Counted from the first letter of the stretch, positions 1 through 10,884 are shown. The stretch is DNA of 64,000 nt from Shinisaurus crocodilurus (GCA_021292165.1 CM037879.1:15833525-15897524); one strand, 5' to 3'. Notes: a model not told the origin generated them from the sequence alone. Numbers and translations are program-made.

Positions 1-125
1 ATCAACATTCCCTAATATCCCCTTGTCCCCCACCAGAAGTACCTCGGTCTTGTTGGGGTTCAGTTTCAGCATGTTCCTTCCCATCCATCCAGCCACTGCC
101 TCCAGGCACTTGGACAGGGTCTCAC
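1..125 (-). mobile_element. L2-clade LINE fragment (ORF2 part)
   Basis: On the minus strand this translates without a stop to a segment containing CLEAVAGWMGRN and LKLNPNKTEVLLVG. That matches the stretch just after the reverse-transcriptase catalytic motif in the longer L2 copies at 20.7 kb and 43.2 kb (KLKLNPDK, KLKLNPDKTEMLLVG). It is cut by the window edge and ends abruptly near 125, where a plus-strand CR1-type 3' end begins. It is a relic. Confidence 0.7.
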
Positions 126-127
126 AA

Positions 128-532
128 TACTAGAACCCAGGGTCATCCAATGAAGCTGAGTGGTGGGAGATTCAGGACAGATAAAAGGAAGTTCTTCTTC
201 ACACAACCCATAGTTAAACTATGAAATTCACTACCACAAGATGTAGTGATGGCTACCAGCTTGGATAGCTTTAAAAGGGGATTAAACAAATTCATGGAGA
301 ACAAGGCTATCAATGGCTACTAGTTATGATGGCTATGTATTACCTCAAACATCAGAGGCAGTATGCCTCTGTATAGCAGTTGCTGGAGAACATGATCAGG
401 AGGGTACTGTTGCACTCATGTCCTGCTTGTGGGCTTCTACAGGCAGCTGGTTGGCCACTGTGTGAACAGAATGCTGGACTAGGTAGGCCTTTGGTCTGAT
501 TTGGTATGGCTCTTCTTCTATTCTTAACAAAC
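128..532 (+). mobile_element. CR1-type LINE 3' end, copy 1
   Basis: The segment runs from a decayed ORF2 end (GGTGGGAGATTCAGGACAG, then an 'AAACTATG..ATTCACTACCAC' stretch) through a 3' UTR ending near 'GGTATGGCTCTTCTTC'. The same module recurs at 8.2, 8.6, 14.4 and 19.2 kb. The order of conserved blocks resembles the last ~130 bases of the intact CR1 ORF2 at 63.4 kb (isolated substitutions aside), so this is a related but older CR1-group family. 5' truncation is usual for LINEs. Confidence 0.7.
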
Positions 533-539
533 ACTGTTT

Positions 540-1250
540 GTTTTTGTTGTTTTGGGGCCAGAATAAAATGTTTACCAAGGCGTATGCAACTCTGAGGGGC
601 AGGGTTGTTGTTGTTGTTGTTGTTATGCTTAATGCATACAGGAGAATGTTTTTCAATTCACCAAGCAAAAGATTTGTACAGTTGGTTGAACTGGAAGATG
701 CTATCTGGTGAGAATGAGCACACACCTTCTGCCATGTAACTAGGTTCCTCAACAACTTAGCCAGTACAACTGGTTTCTTTAAAATCAGGTGCAGAAACCT
801 ACTACAGCTGGAAGCAGAGACTATGTTCTAAAATGGCAGAGAATCTCCATGTTCTACAGCATGGAAAAAGATGTATCCATCTTAATGCTGTAATAATGTG
901 AAACACATTCTGTAAGGGATTATCTATGATGAATGTTAGTAAATTCAAATCCTGTTCTCAGACATAGCCATCTGACCTCCTGCCTGAGGCAACATCAACA
1001 ACACTTAATCCATGCCCTCAGCTAGACTTGGCTCTTTGGCCTTACTCAAAGCCTCTCTCCTTTCTTCCTACTTGGGAAGAAGAATCAACAAAATATGCAA
1101 AAAGCAAGGGAAGCAGATGAACTAGACAAAAGAGGAGTGTACTGGCAAAGACCCGTCTACCTTCCAGAAATGGAGGCGTTTTTAGATAAATAAACCCACA
1201 GGTGTTAAGAATTGTCTTCATTGTTTTAATAGATGTGAGCAAACTTGGCT
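540..1250. other. No recognisable gene or repeat
   Basis: AT-rich unique-looking sequence with a short (GTT)n run near 605-625. Open frames on either strand here are short, without a recognisable domain or codon pattern. I see nothing to annotate. Confidence 0.5.
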
Positions 1251-1254
1251 TTCA

Positions 1255-1660
1255 TTAGGAATGGATGAATGTGTCAATTTCAGTTTCTCATTTCCCCAGT
1301 TTTATGTTCTGTTTGTCTCAAAATTTGAAAATTTATCCAGTCTTAAGTACAGTTCATCCTGATTCCCCCCCCCCAGTGTTTGCATTAAAATCTATTATCA
1401 TTTTTGTGAACATGTATTTTTGTATGCATTTTGCATAATATACACATTTTTTGCAAGCCATTTTTGAACTTCGGCTATTGGGCGGTATAAAAATGTATTA
1501 AATAAATAAATAAATAAATAAAACATTATTTCCCCATAGATACACATTTTTGTATGCATTTCTTTTGAACAGAGAACTCCATTGCAAAATTCAGAGAAGT
1601 GAGAATTTCAAAGGATAACTGAGTTTCAGTTCACATGGTGGTTCAAACGTACAAAATTAG
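1255..1660 (+). repeat. AT-rich MITE-like repeat (family E) with an L2-type tail inside
   Basis: The ends (AGGAATGGATGAATGTG and ..AGTTTCAGTTCACATGG) and the 'ACACATTTTT' internal runs match the repeat at 41.26-41.60 kb. Inside, at about 1473-1521, is an L2-type 3' tail: CGGCTATTGGGCGGTATAAA followed by (TAAA)n. I read it as a MITE that received a short LINE tail insertion. The identity is based only on the in-window pairing. Confidence 0.45.
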
Positions 1661-1664
1661 GTAA

Positions 1665-2280
1665 ATTCTCATTAAAATGTGAACAGAACAAATTTCTCCC
1701 CCATGCTGATATTATGTAGATACAGCTCCTTCCAATTTCAGTTTGAATTTCAGAGATGTACATTTCATCCTTTCAGTATTCTGCTCTCCATTTATCCATT
1801 TGGCTCATTTCTAGTGATTGCCAGGGATGGGCACATGTGTAAAGTTATCCCTTTCCCATGGCCATTATGCCCTGATATTTCAGATGCCAAAATTATTGTC
1901 ATACACATATCAGAGGAACATCGGGCCTCTCTCTCATTTTCCCTCTGTGCATTGACAAGTAAAGAAACACATGTTAGATTCTGTGGGGCATTAGGGATCT
2001 CTGCCAATGGGAGCAAGGTGTCTTTCTGTGTCGCTGTGGAAGCATGTCTTTCGGAGCACCACTGGTGGAAGGGCAGAGGATGTTATTGTGACTACCACTT
2101 CAGTAGGGGGCAGCTAACAGAAGGGCCCAACAGGGATCTACTTAGCTCTATAGGGCTGCTGATTCTGGCTTGGCTTCTTAGTCTAAGCAACATATTACCA
2201 GTACAGGGCCTAATTACGTATTATGTAATTACATAACTCTTAAAAACAAGGACAACGTGCTTAGTGCTGCTTCTTCTGTT
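1665..2280. other. No supported gene; one long chance ORF
   Basis: A 185-codon plus-strand frame spans 1679-2236. It shows no known domain, has a low-complexity FQFQFEFQ stretch, and has no splice or promoter context. I treat it as chance. The rest is unremarkable AT-rich sequence. Confidence 0.5.
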
Positions 2281-2284
2281 TTGA

Positions 2285-2700
2285 AGGAAAATCAGACCTG
2301 ATTGTAGGTTGTCCCATTTTATAGAGGATAATCTTCTGTTTTGGAGAGCTGGCAGAGGACAGTCTTCTATAGGTGTCCTCTGTTTGAAGAGGCATCTAGT
2401 CCAAGTCTGGTTTTAAGTTAAAGAACCATAAGGAAGGAGAATGGGGGTGTTGGCGTTGCCCATCAACACTTAGTACCTGGGCAGCAGACTCAGCAGTCAC
2501 ACAAGTCACATATCCTCCACTACGGTGAAATGTACTGTATTTCTATTTAAATTACAATTAGCATTTCTAAATTTGCAACCATGCACATGTATTTGCATAT
2601 GCAAATATTATGCAGATTGGTAGCCTCCTCTGTGGCAATGCATTTCTTCTTTTTTGGTGATGCATAAGTGGCCACCCAAATTGGGACCCTGCACTTAAGT
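2285..2700. repeat. Dispersed repeat, family A, copy 1
   Basis: Blocks such as TTTTGGAGAGCTGGCAGAGG, GTGTCCTCTGTTTGAAG, CCAAGTCTGGTTTTAAG and GGTGATGCATAAGTGGCC recur at 16.33-16.49, 17.35-17.68, 25.2-25.43 and 25.75-25.86 kb. It is probably a non-autonomous DNA element several hundred bases long. I saw no coding capacity and could not define its termini. Confidence 0.5.
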
Positions 2701-2855
2701 TGCCCATCAAAAGTTAGCATCTGGATGTTACAAACTTCCAAAGAGTTTGGACAATTGTTTTTAGATGTTTTAAATTTCATGTTGATTTTTAAAAAAATTT
2801 GATTTGATTTTTTTTGCAATTCACCTGAAGTCTTTTTTTGTGAAAGGTGTCTAAG

Positions 2856-2856
<1 letters not shown>

Positions 2857-2902
<46 letters not shown>
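2857..2902 (+). repeat. (ATC)n microsatellite
   Basis: About 15 uninterrupted ATC units. This is the first of several ATC/GAT tracts in the window; most of the others abut LINE 3' ends. Confidence 0.95.
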
Positions 2903-2903
<1 letters not shown>

Positions 2904-2904
2904 C

Positions 2905-4305
2905 CAATTAATATGACAAGAAGGCTAACATTAATAACAATTAATACTCAAATTATATAACATCAAAAAGTAAAACATTTTGGGGGGAAATCGGTAGTCA
3001 TGAACTGAAAGATTTTTCTCCATTGCCACCTTCATTATAGCAAGAATAAAAGCTTGTATGTTCAACTTAAGCTTGCTTATTTAAACCAGCTGAGTGTTGA
3101 TCTTGGGATCAATTTGTTTAATAAATGGGTCAAAATGGAATGGCTAGACATAAATAAGGCTTCTGATTAGGTGCTATTTGTCCTGCATGCAACTTTATCC
3201 TGAATAATTCTCGTAACTACAAGATGCTTCCTAAATTAACTTTGCTTGACTGCAAACTTTCAAGCTGTCTGCACCCAATGATAATCTAAGAGGATTCTAA
3301 TGGTTATAGGAAATTGGTTGTTGTATTTAGCCTGCTTCCCTTTACGTCCCAACAGACACTGGATCAAATAGCCATCTGGTGATTTGTTGGCCTGCTTTAG
3401 GATATGAGCTATTTCAGTCTTTTGTGTCTTTTGCAAGGGTAGTTCTTGTGAGTTCTGAAGAGCAAAAAAAAGGGGGGATGGTCTGCTGGAGCAAGGGGAT
3501 AACAGAGAGGGGCTAGTGCTTTCCATGACACTACTCCCCTCCTCTTGCCTCAACATGCACAACTGCTGCCCCTGGGATCTTCAGATCCATGAAGGTCTTT
3601 CAAAAGAAAAATCACACCAATTCTCCTTGAACCAATGTCAATATTAAGACTAGTGGTGGTCACGCCTTTTTGACAGGTATGCCATGAGTCAGGCCCTACA
3701 TTTGGGACAGTGCTGCTCTAGCACATCTTACAGCACACATGAAGCTGTGGTGTGGTTTGGCCTCTAGTCTACTGAGCGAAGGATCAGGCAGCCACATAGC
3801 ACCAGAGATGCAAGCCAGCAGGAATGCAAGTTTTGGGTGGAGTATGTATCACTCCCAGGCTGTGCTCAATGCACAATAGCCATCCACTTTGTAGAGACAT
3901 GATCTCTTGCAGGAGCATCATCAGGCTCAGCATTGTCAGGCCCCTGCCAAGGGCCACACGCCTGCAGGGCCCCCCACTGTGAACCCGTGGAGTCTTCTGT
4001 CCTTCCTCCTCACTGTCACTGCCTGCTCATCTGCCCATTCTGAGCACTGGAAGCAGTAACAAGTGGGATGATATGAAGGAACATCCTCCACTTGACTTGT
4101 GCTTCCCCATTGGGCACAGAGAGTGCACATGTGAATGGACAGTGCTGATAGTGGCAAGGATTAGCACAGCCCACTGAGAGAATCTTACTCAAGGGACTCC
4201 AAAACAAGCACTGGGTAATTATGGTGGCAGAAATAACAATTTAGAGCGGGAGGCAAATCCAGCCTTCCTGTGACCCTAATCTGCCTCTATGGGGTTCCCA
4301 AGATT
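2905..4305. other. No recognisable feature
   Basis: About 1.4 kb without a coding signal or clear repeat. Open frames here are short and of random composition. Confidence 0.45.
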
Positions 4306-4310
4306 AGGGA

Positions 4311-4600
4311 TGGGTGATCAGCCAGGACCCAAGCTGCTGTATATGTAGAAAATGCTTTAAGATATATCAAAAGTGTCCGCAATTTGCTCAAATTACGCAA
4401 ACTGTGGACGCTTTGGGTGTATCTTAAGGCATTTTCTATGTAAACAGTGGCCTGCTGGGAACCTGGAAGCAGCTTCCCCGGCTCGACTTGGGAGAATGCG
4501 ATCAAGCTGGGGAAGAGGTAAGTGGGACAGAGTTTGGGGGGTCGAGCCCAGCTAATCCTACGGATTTCAACCCCCCAAACGAAATCCTCACACATCCGTA
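4311..4600 (+). repeat. Foldback MITE, family B, copy 1
   Basis: Starts TAGGGATGGGTGATC and ends CTCACACATCC. It contains an internal inverted repeat at about 4338-4445, where 'TAGAAAATGC..AAGATA' faces 'TATCTTAAGGCATTTTCTA'. GC-rich shoulders follow (CTTCCCCGGCTCGACTTGGG). Related copies lie at 16.93-17.36 and 18.16-18.55 kb. There is no ORF; it is probably a non-autonomous DNA transposon. Confidence 0.55.
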
Positions 4601-4789
4601 CCCAAGATGGCCATGCCTCTTTCTCCTGGCCCCATGCATTTCCCGCCCCAACCACCGATCATCTGGTGTTTTCATGACTTTTGTGCAGTTCCCCCCCCCC
4701 CCATTCTAAAAGGTTGAAATGCCTCTCCTAAGGCTTAGTGACCGGCAGTAAATCTGTTGCTTTATTAATTTCTCTGTCACTCCTCAATG

Positions 4790-4972
4790 TTTTAAATAGT
4801 TTTTAAAATGTTTAAAATGTTTAATATTGTACTATTTTGATGCTTGTATTGTTGTATTATCATTCTTGGGTTTTTTTAAATGTTGTTGTTGTTGTTGTTG
4901 TTTGGTTTTGTGATTGTCAACTGCCCTAAAGGCATTTGCCAGTTGGGCGGCATACAAATCTAATAACCAAAT
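4790..4972 (+). mobile_element. L2-type LINE 3' UTR tail
   Basis: A T-rich run with (GTT)n leads into CAACTGCCCTAAAGG and AGTTGGGCGGCATACAAATC, the common 3' end seen in several L2-clade copies in this window (for example 1473 on the same strand and 27700 and 42310 reversed). The body is absent, as expected of 5' truncation. Confidence 0.6.
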
Positions 4973-4974
4973 AA

Positions 4975-5925
4975 CAGAATGATCCTATGGCCTCTGGACA
5001 GCATCTAGGGGGCCATAGGATTCTTCAGATTCCCAGATCCAAGGTTGGAAGACAGCGCTCCAATCTCGGAGCTGGGGATCCACGCTCAGATCTCCCTCTC
5101 TCCCTTGTAGCTGGTGTGGAAAGAACCGTGCCGGTTGTTTCTCCAAGGTTGTAAGAGTGACCTTGGAGAGGGAGTAAAGGGGGCGGGGAGGGGGAGGGGA
5201 GCAGCGGTGTTCACGTACCTGTGGGGGGGCTCACCTCTCAGCCGCCTCGATTCTCCACGGCGGCGCCCCACCGCCTTGTTCTTCCAAGCGGCGTGGAGTG
5301 TTCTCCGTGCCGCTCGAGCTGCCAGCGACGGGCACGCTGGTCCCATCGCATCACTTCTGGTGTGCTGAAAGTGACGTGACAGGACCCTGCTCCAGCGTGC
5401 TGGACCCCCGCGCTATGTTTTTGGCGGGGGAAACCAGGGCAACAGGGCTGTTTAAGCCCTGTTGCCCTGGTTTCCCCCACCAAAAACATAGCGCGGGGGT
5501 CCAGCGCGCCGGAGCAGGGTCCCGTCACATCACTTCAGGTGCGCTGGAAGTGATGCGATGGGACTAGCGCGAGCGACACGGGCGGCTTGCCATTCAGCGG
5601 CGAGTCGCCACCAGAAACTTAGCAGGGGCGATTTCGGCCCGCTACGCCCGTGCGAGGTGAACGGTAACATCACTAGCAGGGAGACAGGGGCAGCCAGGAT
5701 ATGACATATCCTGATGGCCCTCGAGCCTCCTTCCCTCCCCTACCACAGCGCCCACAGCTAGATGGCTGAAATCAGCCATCTAGCTGACTTGCAGAGCAGG
5801 AGGAGTGATGAGGTGGAGATCACCTCTGCCACTTCCCCTGCCCCATGTAGGATGCCCGCAATCCTCCGAGTTCAGAGGCTTACAGACATCCCCATTGGAT
5901 TGCACCCTAAGAGTGTTAAGTTACG
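4975..5925. repeat. MITE family C, interrupted by a GC-rich foldback
   Basis: The left part (GATCCTATGGCCTCTGGACAG through the ~5150-5200 G-rich block) and the right part (5670 to ATTGGATTGCACCCTAA near 5925) together resemble the continuous repeats at 23.86-24.29 and 41.88-42.24 kb, which begin AGGGCACAATCCTATGG. Between them sits a different GC-rich element (5206-5668), so this is a nested insertion. Non-coding. Confidence 0.5.
5206..5668. mobile_element. GC-rich foldback element, copy 1
   Basis: The ends read GTGTTCACGTACCTGTGGGG on the left and GTGCGAGGTGAACGGT on the right. The core, 5339-5565, is a near-palindrome with arms of about 110 bases meeting at a loop around GGCTGTTTAAGCC (5448-5460). 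Because of this, the two strands translate to nearly the same peptide (..DPRAMFLAGETRATG..). A second copy at 20.07-20.35 kb shares both ends but not the long core. No transposase is encoded. Confidence 0.65.
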
Positions 5926-5929
5926 ATAT

Positions 5930-6680
5930 ACTGGTATATTTCGCATTTTTGACCCCGCCCCTTTTGACTTTAGTTTCACCCGCCACTGAAATGCGGCCCC
6001 TGAGAGCTTCTCCAAAATTGAATTTGACCCTCGGGTTGAAAGAGATTCCCTACCACTGTCTTAGAGCGTGTCTGGTTTTCTCTTCAATGGGTGGGTGGCT
6101 ATAGTGTGATCAATACATTCTGGACTATATAGAATTTATGGCTGAGGTGGGACTCAATCCAGGCCTCCCAGTCTCTGGTCCAAAGCTCTAGTGACCGGGC
6201 CACAGTGGTATTTCTGTAAAAGGTTTTAGATTTCGGTGCAACAACTCTTGAGCATGTTTGCTCAAAGCCACTCAGGGTGCTCTTTAGCAGAGTGCAAACA
6301 CAGGCCATTGGTGATCAACTACTTCTTGTTCCGTGGCCGCCTCTGTTCCCAAATAAATATTTATCCTGGCATTTGCCCCATTTGTTTACCAACCATTCAC
6401 AGACTGGAGAGATTTAGGGAAATTAGTTGGGTTACATAAAGCTGCCGTTTATTATTTGACAGCCGCCTTCAGCTGTACCCTTGTAGATGGCTGCTTTGAA
6501 AACTTTCCCAACTGAAAAAGATGATATTCCAGTGGACGGTTTTCAGAGCAGATGCATACAGGATACATAAAAGGCCCTGTGTCCATCTGTGGGCTGGACT
6601 GCACAAGAGCATGTCCTCAGTAAAGTGTGTGCCACCAACAGTTAATGAATATGTTTAATTAGTGTTTAATTGGTGTTACT
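5930..6680. other. No recognisable gene
   Basis: Mixed-composition sequence without conserved coding signal. Open frames at 6099-6439 on both strands overlap each other and carry no recognisable domain. Confidence 0.45.
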
Positions 6681-6686
6681 TAGTGG

Positions 6687-7190
6687 TTAAGGGCACAATC
6701 CAATGGATTGCACCTTCGCTGCTCGGAAGCCCCCTGAACTCAGAGGCTTCCGAGAGTCCTATGCCCTACTGGACTGAAACCAGCAGGGCAGGAGAAGCAG
6801 TGGAGGTGATCTCTGCCTCCCCGTCCTCCGGCTCCAGCCTCCTTTATTTTCGTTAAACAGGCTTCTCAGCCTCTCTAGCGAGGGCACTTTAGACAGGGAG
6901 GGAGGAGGCTGGAGGAAGCCCAGGATAAATCATATCCTGGCTTCTCCAGTCTCCTCCCGTCCCTGCCCACTGGAACGCCCCCTTTTCCCACTCTCCAAGG
7001 ATGATTTTCCAACCTCAGAGAGGCAGCCAGCATGGTCCTCTCTGTGCAGACTGTGCAGGGGTGGGGAGTGGATCTCCAACTCCCTCTGAGGTCGGAGTGC
7101 TGTCTCTCCAACCTCAGAAGGGATTTTCCGAGCCATCCTATGGTCCCTGGGACGCTCGCCCAGGGACCATAGCATGGCTCTCTTAATATG
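6687..7190. repeat. MITE family C, diverged copy
   Basis: Begins TTAAGGGCACAATCCAATGG. It has the family's G/C-rich 'AACCTCAGAG' blocks and ends in a hairpin (TATGGTCCCTGGG facing CCCAGGGACCATA at about 7139-7173). It resembles the copies at 23.86 and 41.88 kb. No ORF is shared between copies. Confidence 0.45.
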
Positions 7191-7324
7191 TTTAATTCTC
7201 AGTTGTGGCACCCCTTCCCTGGAGCACTCCCCCACACGTGGTCCGAAAGGCACAAACTAGCTGGTTTCACACTCCTAATGAAAATGTATTGGTTTATACT
7301 GGCTTTCCCTGGCCTGTAATGTGG

Positions 7325-7720
7325 ACTACGGCACTGCACTGTTTTGCTCCTGCTTTTGTTGTCATTTTTTTCCATTGTTTATTCTTTTTATATTGCTTGT
7401 ATTGTATTACATATGCATTTTAGGGCAAATCACTTAAAATATTTTATTATATTAAGCAGCATATAAGTATTATGCACAATCAATCAATAAAAATAAGCTC
7501 TCAAAATGCACATCGTAGAATTTCATGTAGAATTTCATATAATTTCCCATTATATCCCTGAACTTTCTTCTTATTTTTTTTAGGACCTTCACTGAACATG
7601 GTGCCTTACAGTGCAATGACAGGAAACAGGCAGGATGCTGCCCCAAGGGCCTTACAATCTAAATACAACACACGGGAAGACAACAAAGGGAGGGCAGGGG
7701 ACAAAAAGCTAAGAAGAGAA
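7325..7720. repeat. L2-type 3' UTR remnants
   Basis: T-rich sequence with 'TATTTTATTATATTAAGCAGC..' (to about 7490) looks like a LINE 3' tail. At 7600-7720 the phrase CCTTACAATCTAAATACAACACAC echoes 48.06 kb (CTTACAATCTAAAAGACATG), another L2-like 3' piece. Boundaries are uncertain. Confidence 0.35.
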
Positions 7721-8184
7721 GTAGATGCACAAATGCGCTTACTCAGATTTTGCCTCAGTTTCAATAAGGGATGTGAACACATTCCCGGTGTGCATCATTC
7801 CATGAAATATGAATTAGCATCTGTTTTTGCCAGTTTATATTAGGTTCCCCCCACACCCCTGAATTAATTTCTTCTCTCAGGAATAATTAAGTGTAAATAA
7901 GATAAATGGGTAGAAGGTTGTAGGTAGGAATCTGATAAAGACATAAATTGATGTAAAAACCCCCAAAGATATCCATGCTGGTCCTTGACGGGGGGAGGGG
8001 GAAAATCCAAAATCCACAGTTGGGCAAAAAAATATTTAAGGACCAACCAATATGCCACAAAAAGAGTATGCAAATTTTCAAGTTCTCCAGAATTTTTCAT
8101 CAGGCTAGATCAGAGGTGGAGAACCTCAAACCCAGGGGCCAAATCCACCCCACCTAAAGTCCCAGTCTAACTCTTTGGGATTCA

Positions 8185-8556
8185 AGAGAGTGGGAGATTC
8201 AGGACAGATAAAAGGATGGACTTGTTCACACAGCACATAATTAAACTAGGGAATTCACTTCTACAAGATGCAGGGATGGCCACCAATTTGGATGGCTTTA
8301 AAAGAGGATTGGACAAATTCATGGAGGATAAGGCTATCAATGCCTACTAGTCATGAAGGCTATATATTACCTCCAGTATCAGAGGCAGTATGCCTATGTA
8401 CACCAGTTGCTGGAGAACATGAGTGGGAAGGTGCTGTTGCACTCATATCCTACTTGTGGGTTTCCCATGGGCAGCTGGTTGGCCATTGTGTGGACAGAAT
8501 GTTGGACCAGATGGACCTAGGACTGATCCAGCAGGGCTCCCCTTATGTTCTTAAAA
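8185..8556 (+). mobile_element. CR1-type LINE 3' end, copy 2
   Basis: Same module as copy 1: GTGGGAGATTCAGGACAG, TTTAAAAGAGGATTGGACAA, CATACTTGTGGG-like blocks, and an end near CTTATGTTCTTAAAA. It runs directly into another copy of the same family, giving two head-to-tail 3' ends at 8.2-9.2 kb. Confidence 0.75.
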
Positions 8557-8589
8557 ACTCCTATACAGAGCTTTTTCAAAGTCAACTGT

Positions 8590-9215
8590 TACAAGTGGAT
8601 AGGGAGAATTTTTCTCCCTCTCTCATAATACTAGAACCTGGGATCATCTTTCCAGGTTTATTCATAGATCATAGAGTTGGAAGGAGCCTACAAGGCTATC
8701 GAGTCCAACCCCCTGCTCAATGCAGGAAACTAGAGGAGGGGTCTCCCATCCAAGTAACAACCAGGCCTGACCCTGCTTAGCTTTCCACACTCAGACAAGC
8801 TGAGCCAGCGTGAGCCACAGGCCTGTATCCCATGAAGCTGATTGGTGGGAGATTCAGGACAGATAAAAGGAAGTACTTCTTCCCACAGCGCATAGTTAAA
8901 CTATGGAATTCACTTCCACAAAATGTAGTGATGGCCACCAATTTGGATGGCTTTAAAAGGGGATTGGACAAATTCATGGAGAAGAATGCTATCAATGGCT
9001 ACTAGTCCTGATGGCTATATGCTATCAGCAGAATCAGAAGCAGTATGCCTATGTACACCAGTTGCTGGGGAACATGGGTGGCAGTGTGTGGCACTCATGT
9101 CCTGCTTGTGGGATCCCATGGACAGTCAGTTGGCCACTGTATGTGGACAGAATGCTGGACTAGCCGGACCCTTGGTCTGATTCAGCAGGGCTCTTCTTAT
9201 GATCTTCTGTTATGT
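8590..9215 (+). mobile_element. CR1-type LINE 3' end, copy 3, split by a SINE
   Basis: The upstream part includes TTTTTCTCCCTCTCTCATAA and ACTAGAACCTGGGATCATC. The sequence resumes after the SINE with ATGAAGCTGATTGGTGGG and continues to GGGCTCTTCTTATGATCTTC. In copy 1 the corresponding junction is continuous (GGGTCATCCAATGAAGCTG), so the interruption at 8661-8830 is a later insertion. Confidence 0.75.
8661..8830 (-). mobile_element. 5S rRNA-derived SINE with CR1-type tail, copy 1
   Basis: Read on the minus strand, the head contains AAAGCTAAGCAGGGTC (5S box A region) and GTTACTTGGATGGGAGAC (box C region) in the order and spacing of a 5S rRNA internal promoter. After a short linker the tail reads GCAGGGGGTTGGACTCGAT, then CTCCTTCCAACTCTATGA, ending in short TCTATGA repeats. 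The tail matches the last bases of the intact CR1 at 63.55-63.63 kb. RNA polymerase III transcription and CR1-mediated retrotransposition follow from the known biology of 5S-headed SINEs. This copy sits inside a CR1-type 3' end. Confidence 0.85.
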
Positions 9216-9219
9216 AAGA

Positions 9220-10095
9220 GAGGCAGCAGGACAGCCATCTATTGGGAATTTGCTAGTTCTGGATTTCCTACATCAAGCAGTGGGTAGACTAGATAGTCTA
9301 CAAGATCCCCTCCAATTCTGTGGTTCCTTAATTTAAAGAGGCTTCACTTTTGTTTCTTTAATTTTTCCTGTTCTTTTGGCCAAGGAACAATAATTTGGTC
9401 AAAAGATAAACTTCCTTCCATTAATTAAGAATGTCACTGAAGTTTTCATATGTTTTTCCTTCTGGCTCCCACCAAACCATTCCCTTTTGTCTTCAGGAAG
9501 TTAAACCATTTGGTACTGACACATCAGTAATAAAATACAGAGCACATGTAGACACCTGAGGGGTGGGGGATCATTTCTCATTTAGAGATGCAGAATGGAG
9601 GAAATGCTTTTGTCTTTTTATTTATTGGGATACCCATTTATTCTGAAGGGGATTCTAAAATTAATTTTTGAAGAGTCCCATCATGTGATGAGATCAAGCC
9701 CATCTGTGAGACATTTTTCACCATGCCTTTTTCATGATGGCACAAGAGACACTTCATAGCCAGCCATTGTATGCTTCATACTTTCTCCAATACTCTGGAG
9801 TCAAAGAAAAACAGATGTACCGGTAATACATTTGTAAGGAAGAAAAGATCCGTTCTTGTTTTTCTAACATGGCAAAAGCAACTACAGAAATAGTTTATAA
9901 AGGAACAGCCCAGTCCTCCGAATGCTGTATTCCCCAACCATCAACGTATAAATGTACTATTCCACCATCCCCAATGTAATTTTAGATGAAGGAAACAGAT
10001 CTTCTATCATAATAACTCAAATGTCTGTGAGTCTGTCTCCCTTCTCCTTGTGAATACTTTATCAGTAGCCATCTGTGGATTTCTTACCATTCTTG
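9220..10095. other. No recognisable feature
   Basis: AT-rich, apparently unique sequence, with no coding pattern and no clear repeat. Confidence 0.45.
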
Positions 10096-10099
10096 TTCA

Positions 10100-10460
10100 G
10101 TACTGGCCCCAGGTTTTGAGAGCTGTTGGGCTAGGCACCCTCAGTGGACCACCTCCCTTAGTGAGTCTATCTTCACACCACCATTGTCACCAGCTGCTAT
10201 TGCTTCTCATCTGCTTTCTCATCATTGCAACCACTTGTTTGCTTGGCAGGCAGAGAGCCAGTGAGCAAGTAGGCCATGGCATCTACTGCTCCTCCTTCTC
10301 ACCACCACCATTTTCTGGGCCAGAGCGAGAGGCAAGTGAGCAAGAAGGTTGCAATGGTGAAGGGGAGGAGCAAGTCCAGGGGGCTCTTGTCAGTGGGCCC
10401 CTGCTGGGGTGTGAGCCCTTGGCAGGTGCCCAGCTATGCCTACCCTTGGTGCCAGCCATG
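10100..10460 (+). repeat. Dispersed repeat family D, uninterrupted copy
   Basis: Blocks CCTTAGTGAGTCTATCTTCA, GGCAGAGAGCCAGTGAGCAA, GAGCGAGAGGCAAGTGAGC and TTGTCAGTGGGCCCCTGC recur as two tandem units at 35.09-35.88 kb, the second of which holds a SINE. The open frame through it (10050-10541) is not conserved between copies, so it is not a gene. Confidence 0.6.
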
Positions 10461-10833
10461 ATTTTGTTCCTTTATTCTTCCACGGGTTTGCTCAACCCTG
10501 CATTGCAGTGCTGCTGGTTTTACGAGGATTCCAGAATCTAAGCATGCCTTGTTTCCTCAAGTTGCAGAGGTACTGTTATTTAGAGCAGTGTGCCAATAGC
10601 CTTTTGAAATCCCCCCCCTCCACTGCTATTAGTGATTATAGAAATTGGGAGGACCATTTCACAGAATTTCTCCAAGGGGAAGAGAAATTCTCCAACAGTT
10701 CCTCAGCAGTGGGGCTAACCATTAGCAGTGGCATAAGCACAGCTTCGTTCTTTCTTGTTTCCTAAGATCAACACTGAAGCCATTCTCCAAGTGCTCAGTT
10801 GTCAGTTCAGGGCACATGCTAATAAATTGAAAT

Positions 10834-10839
10834 AACAAT

Positions 10840-10880
<41 letters not shown>

Positions 10881-10881
10881 C
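10834..10881 (+). repeat. (AAC)n microsatellite
   Basis: About 15 AAC units, immediately left of a large inverted-repeat complex. The long poly-Leu frame on the other strand is a by-product. Confidence 0.95.
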
Positions 10882-10884
10882 GCT

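Noticed and set aside
1679..2236. 185-codon plus-strand ORF
   Set aside because: No recognisable domain, low-complexity start, no repeat or splice support; length is compatible with chance in 64 kb.
5114..5567. Several overlapping ORFs on both strands
   Set aside because: They arise from a GC-rich palindrome, which gives nearly the same peptide on each strand.
10050..10541. 163-codon ORF
   Set aside because: Lies in repeat family D; the tandem copies at 35 kb do not preserve the frame.
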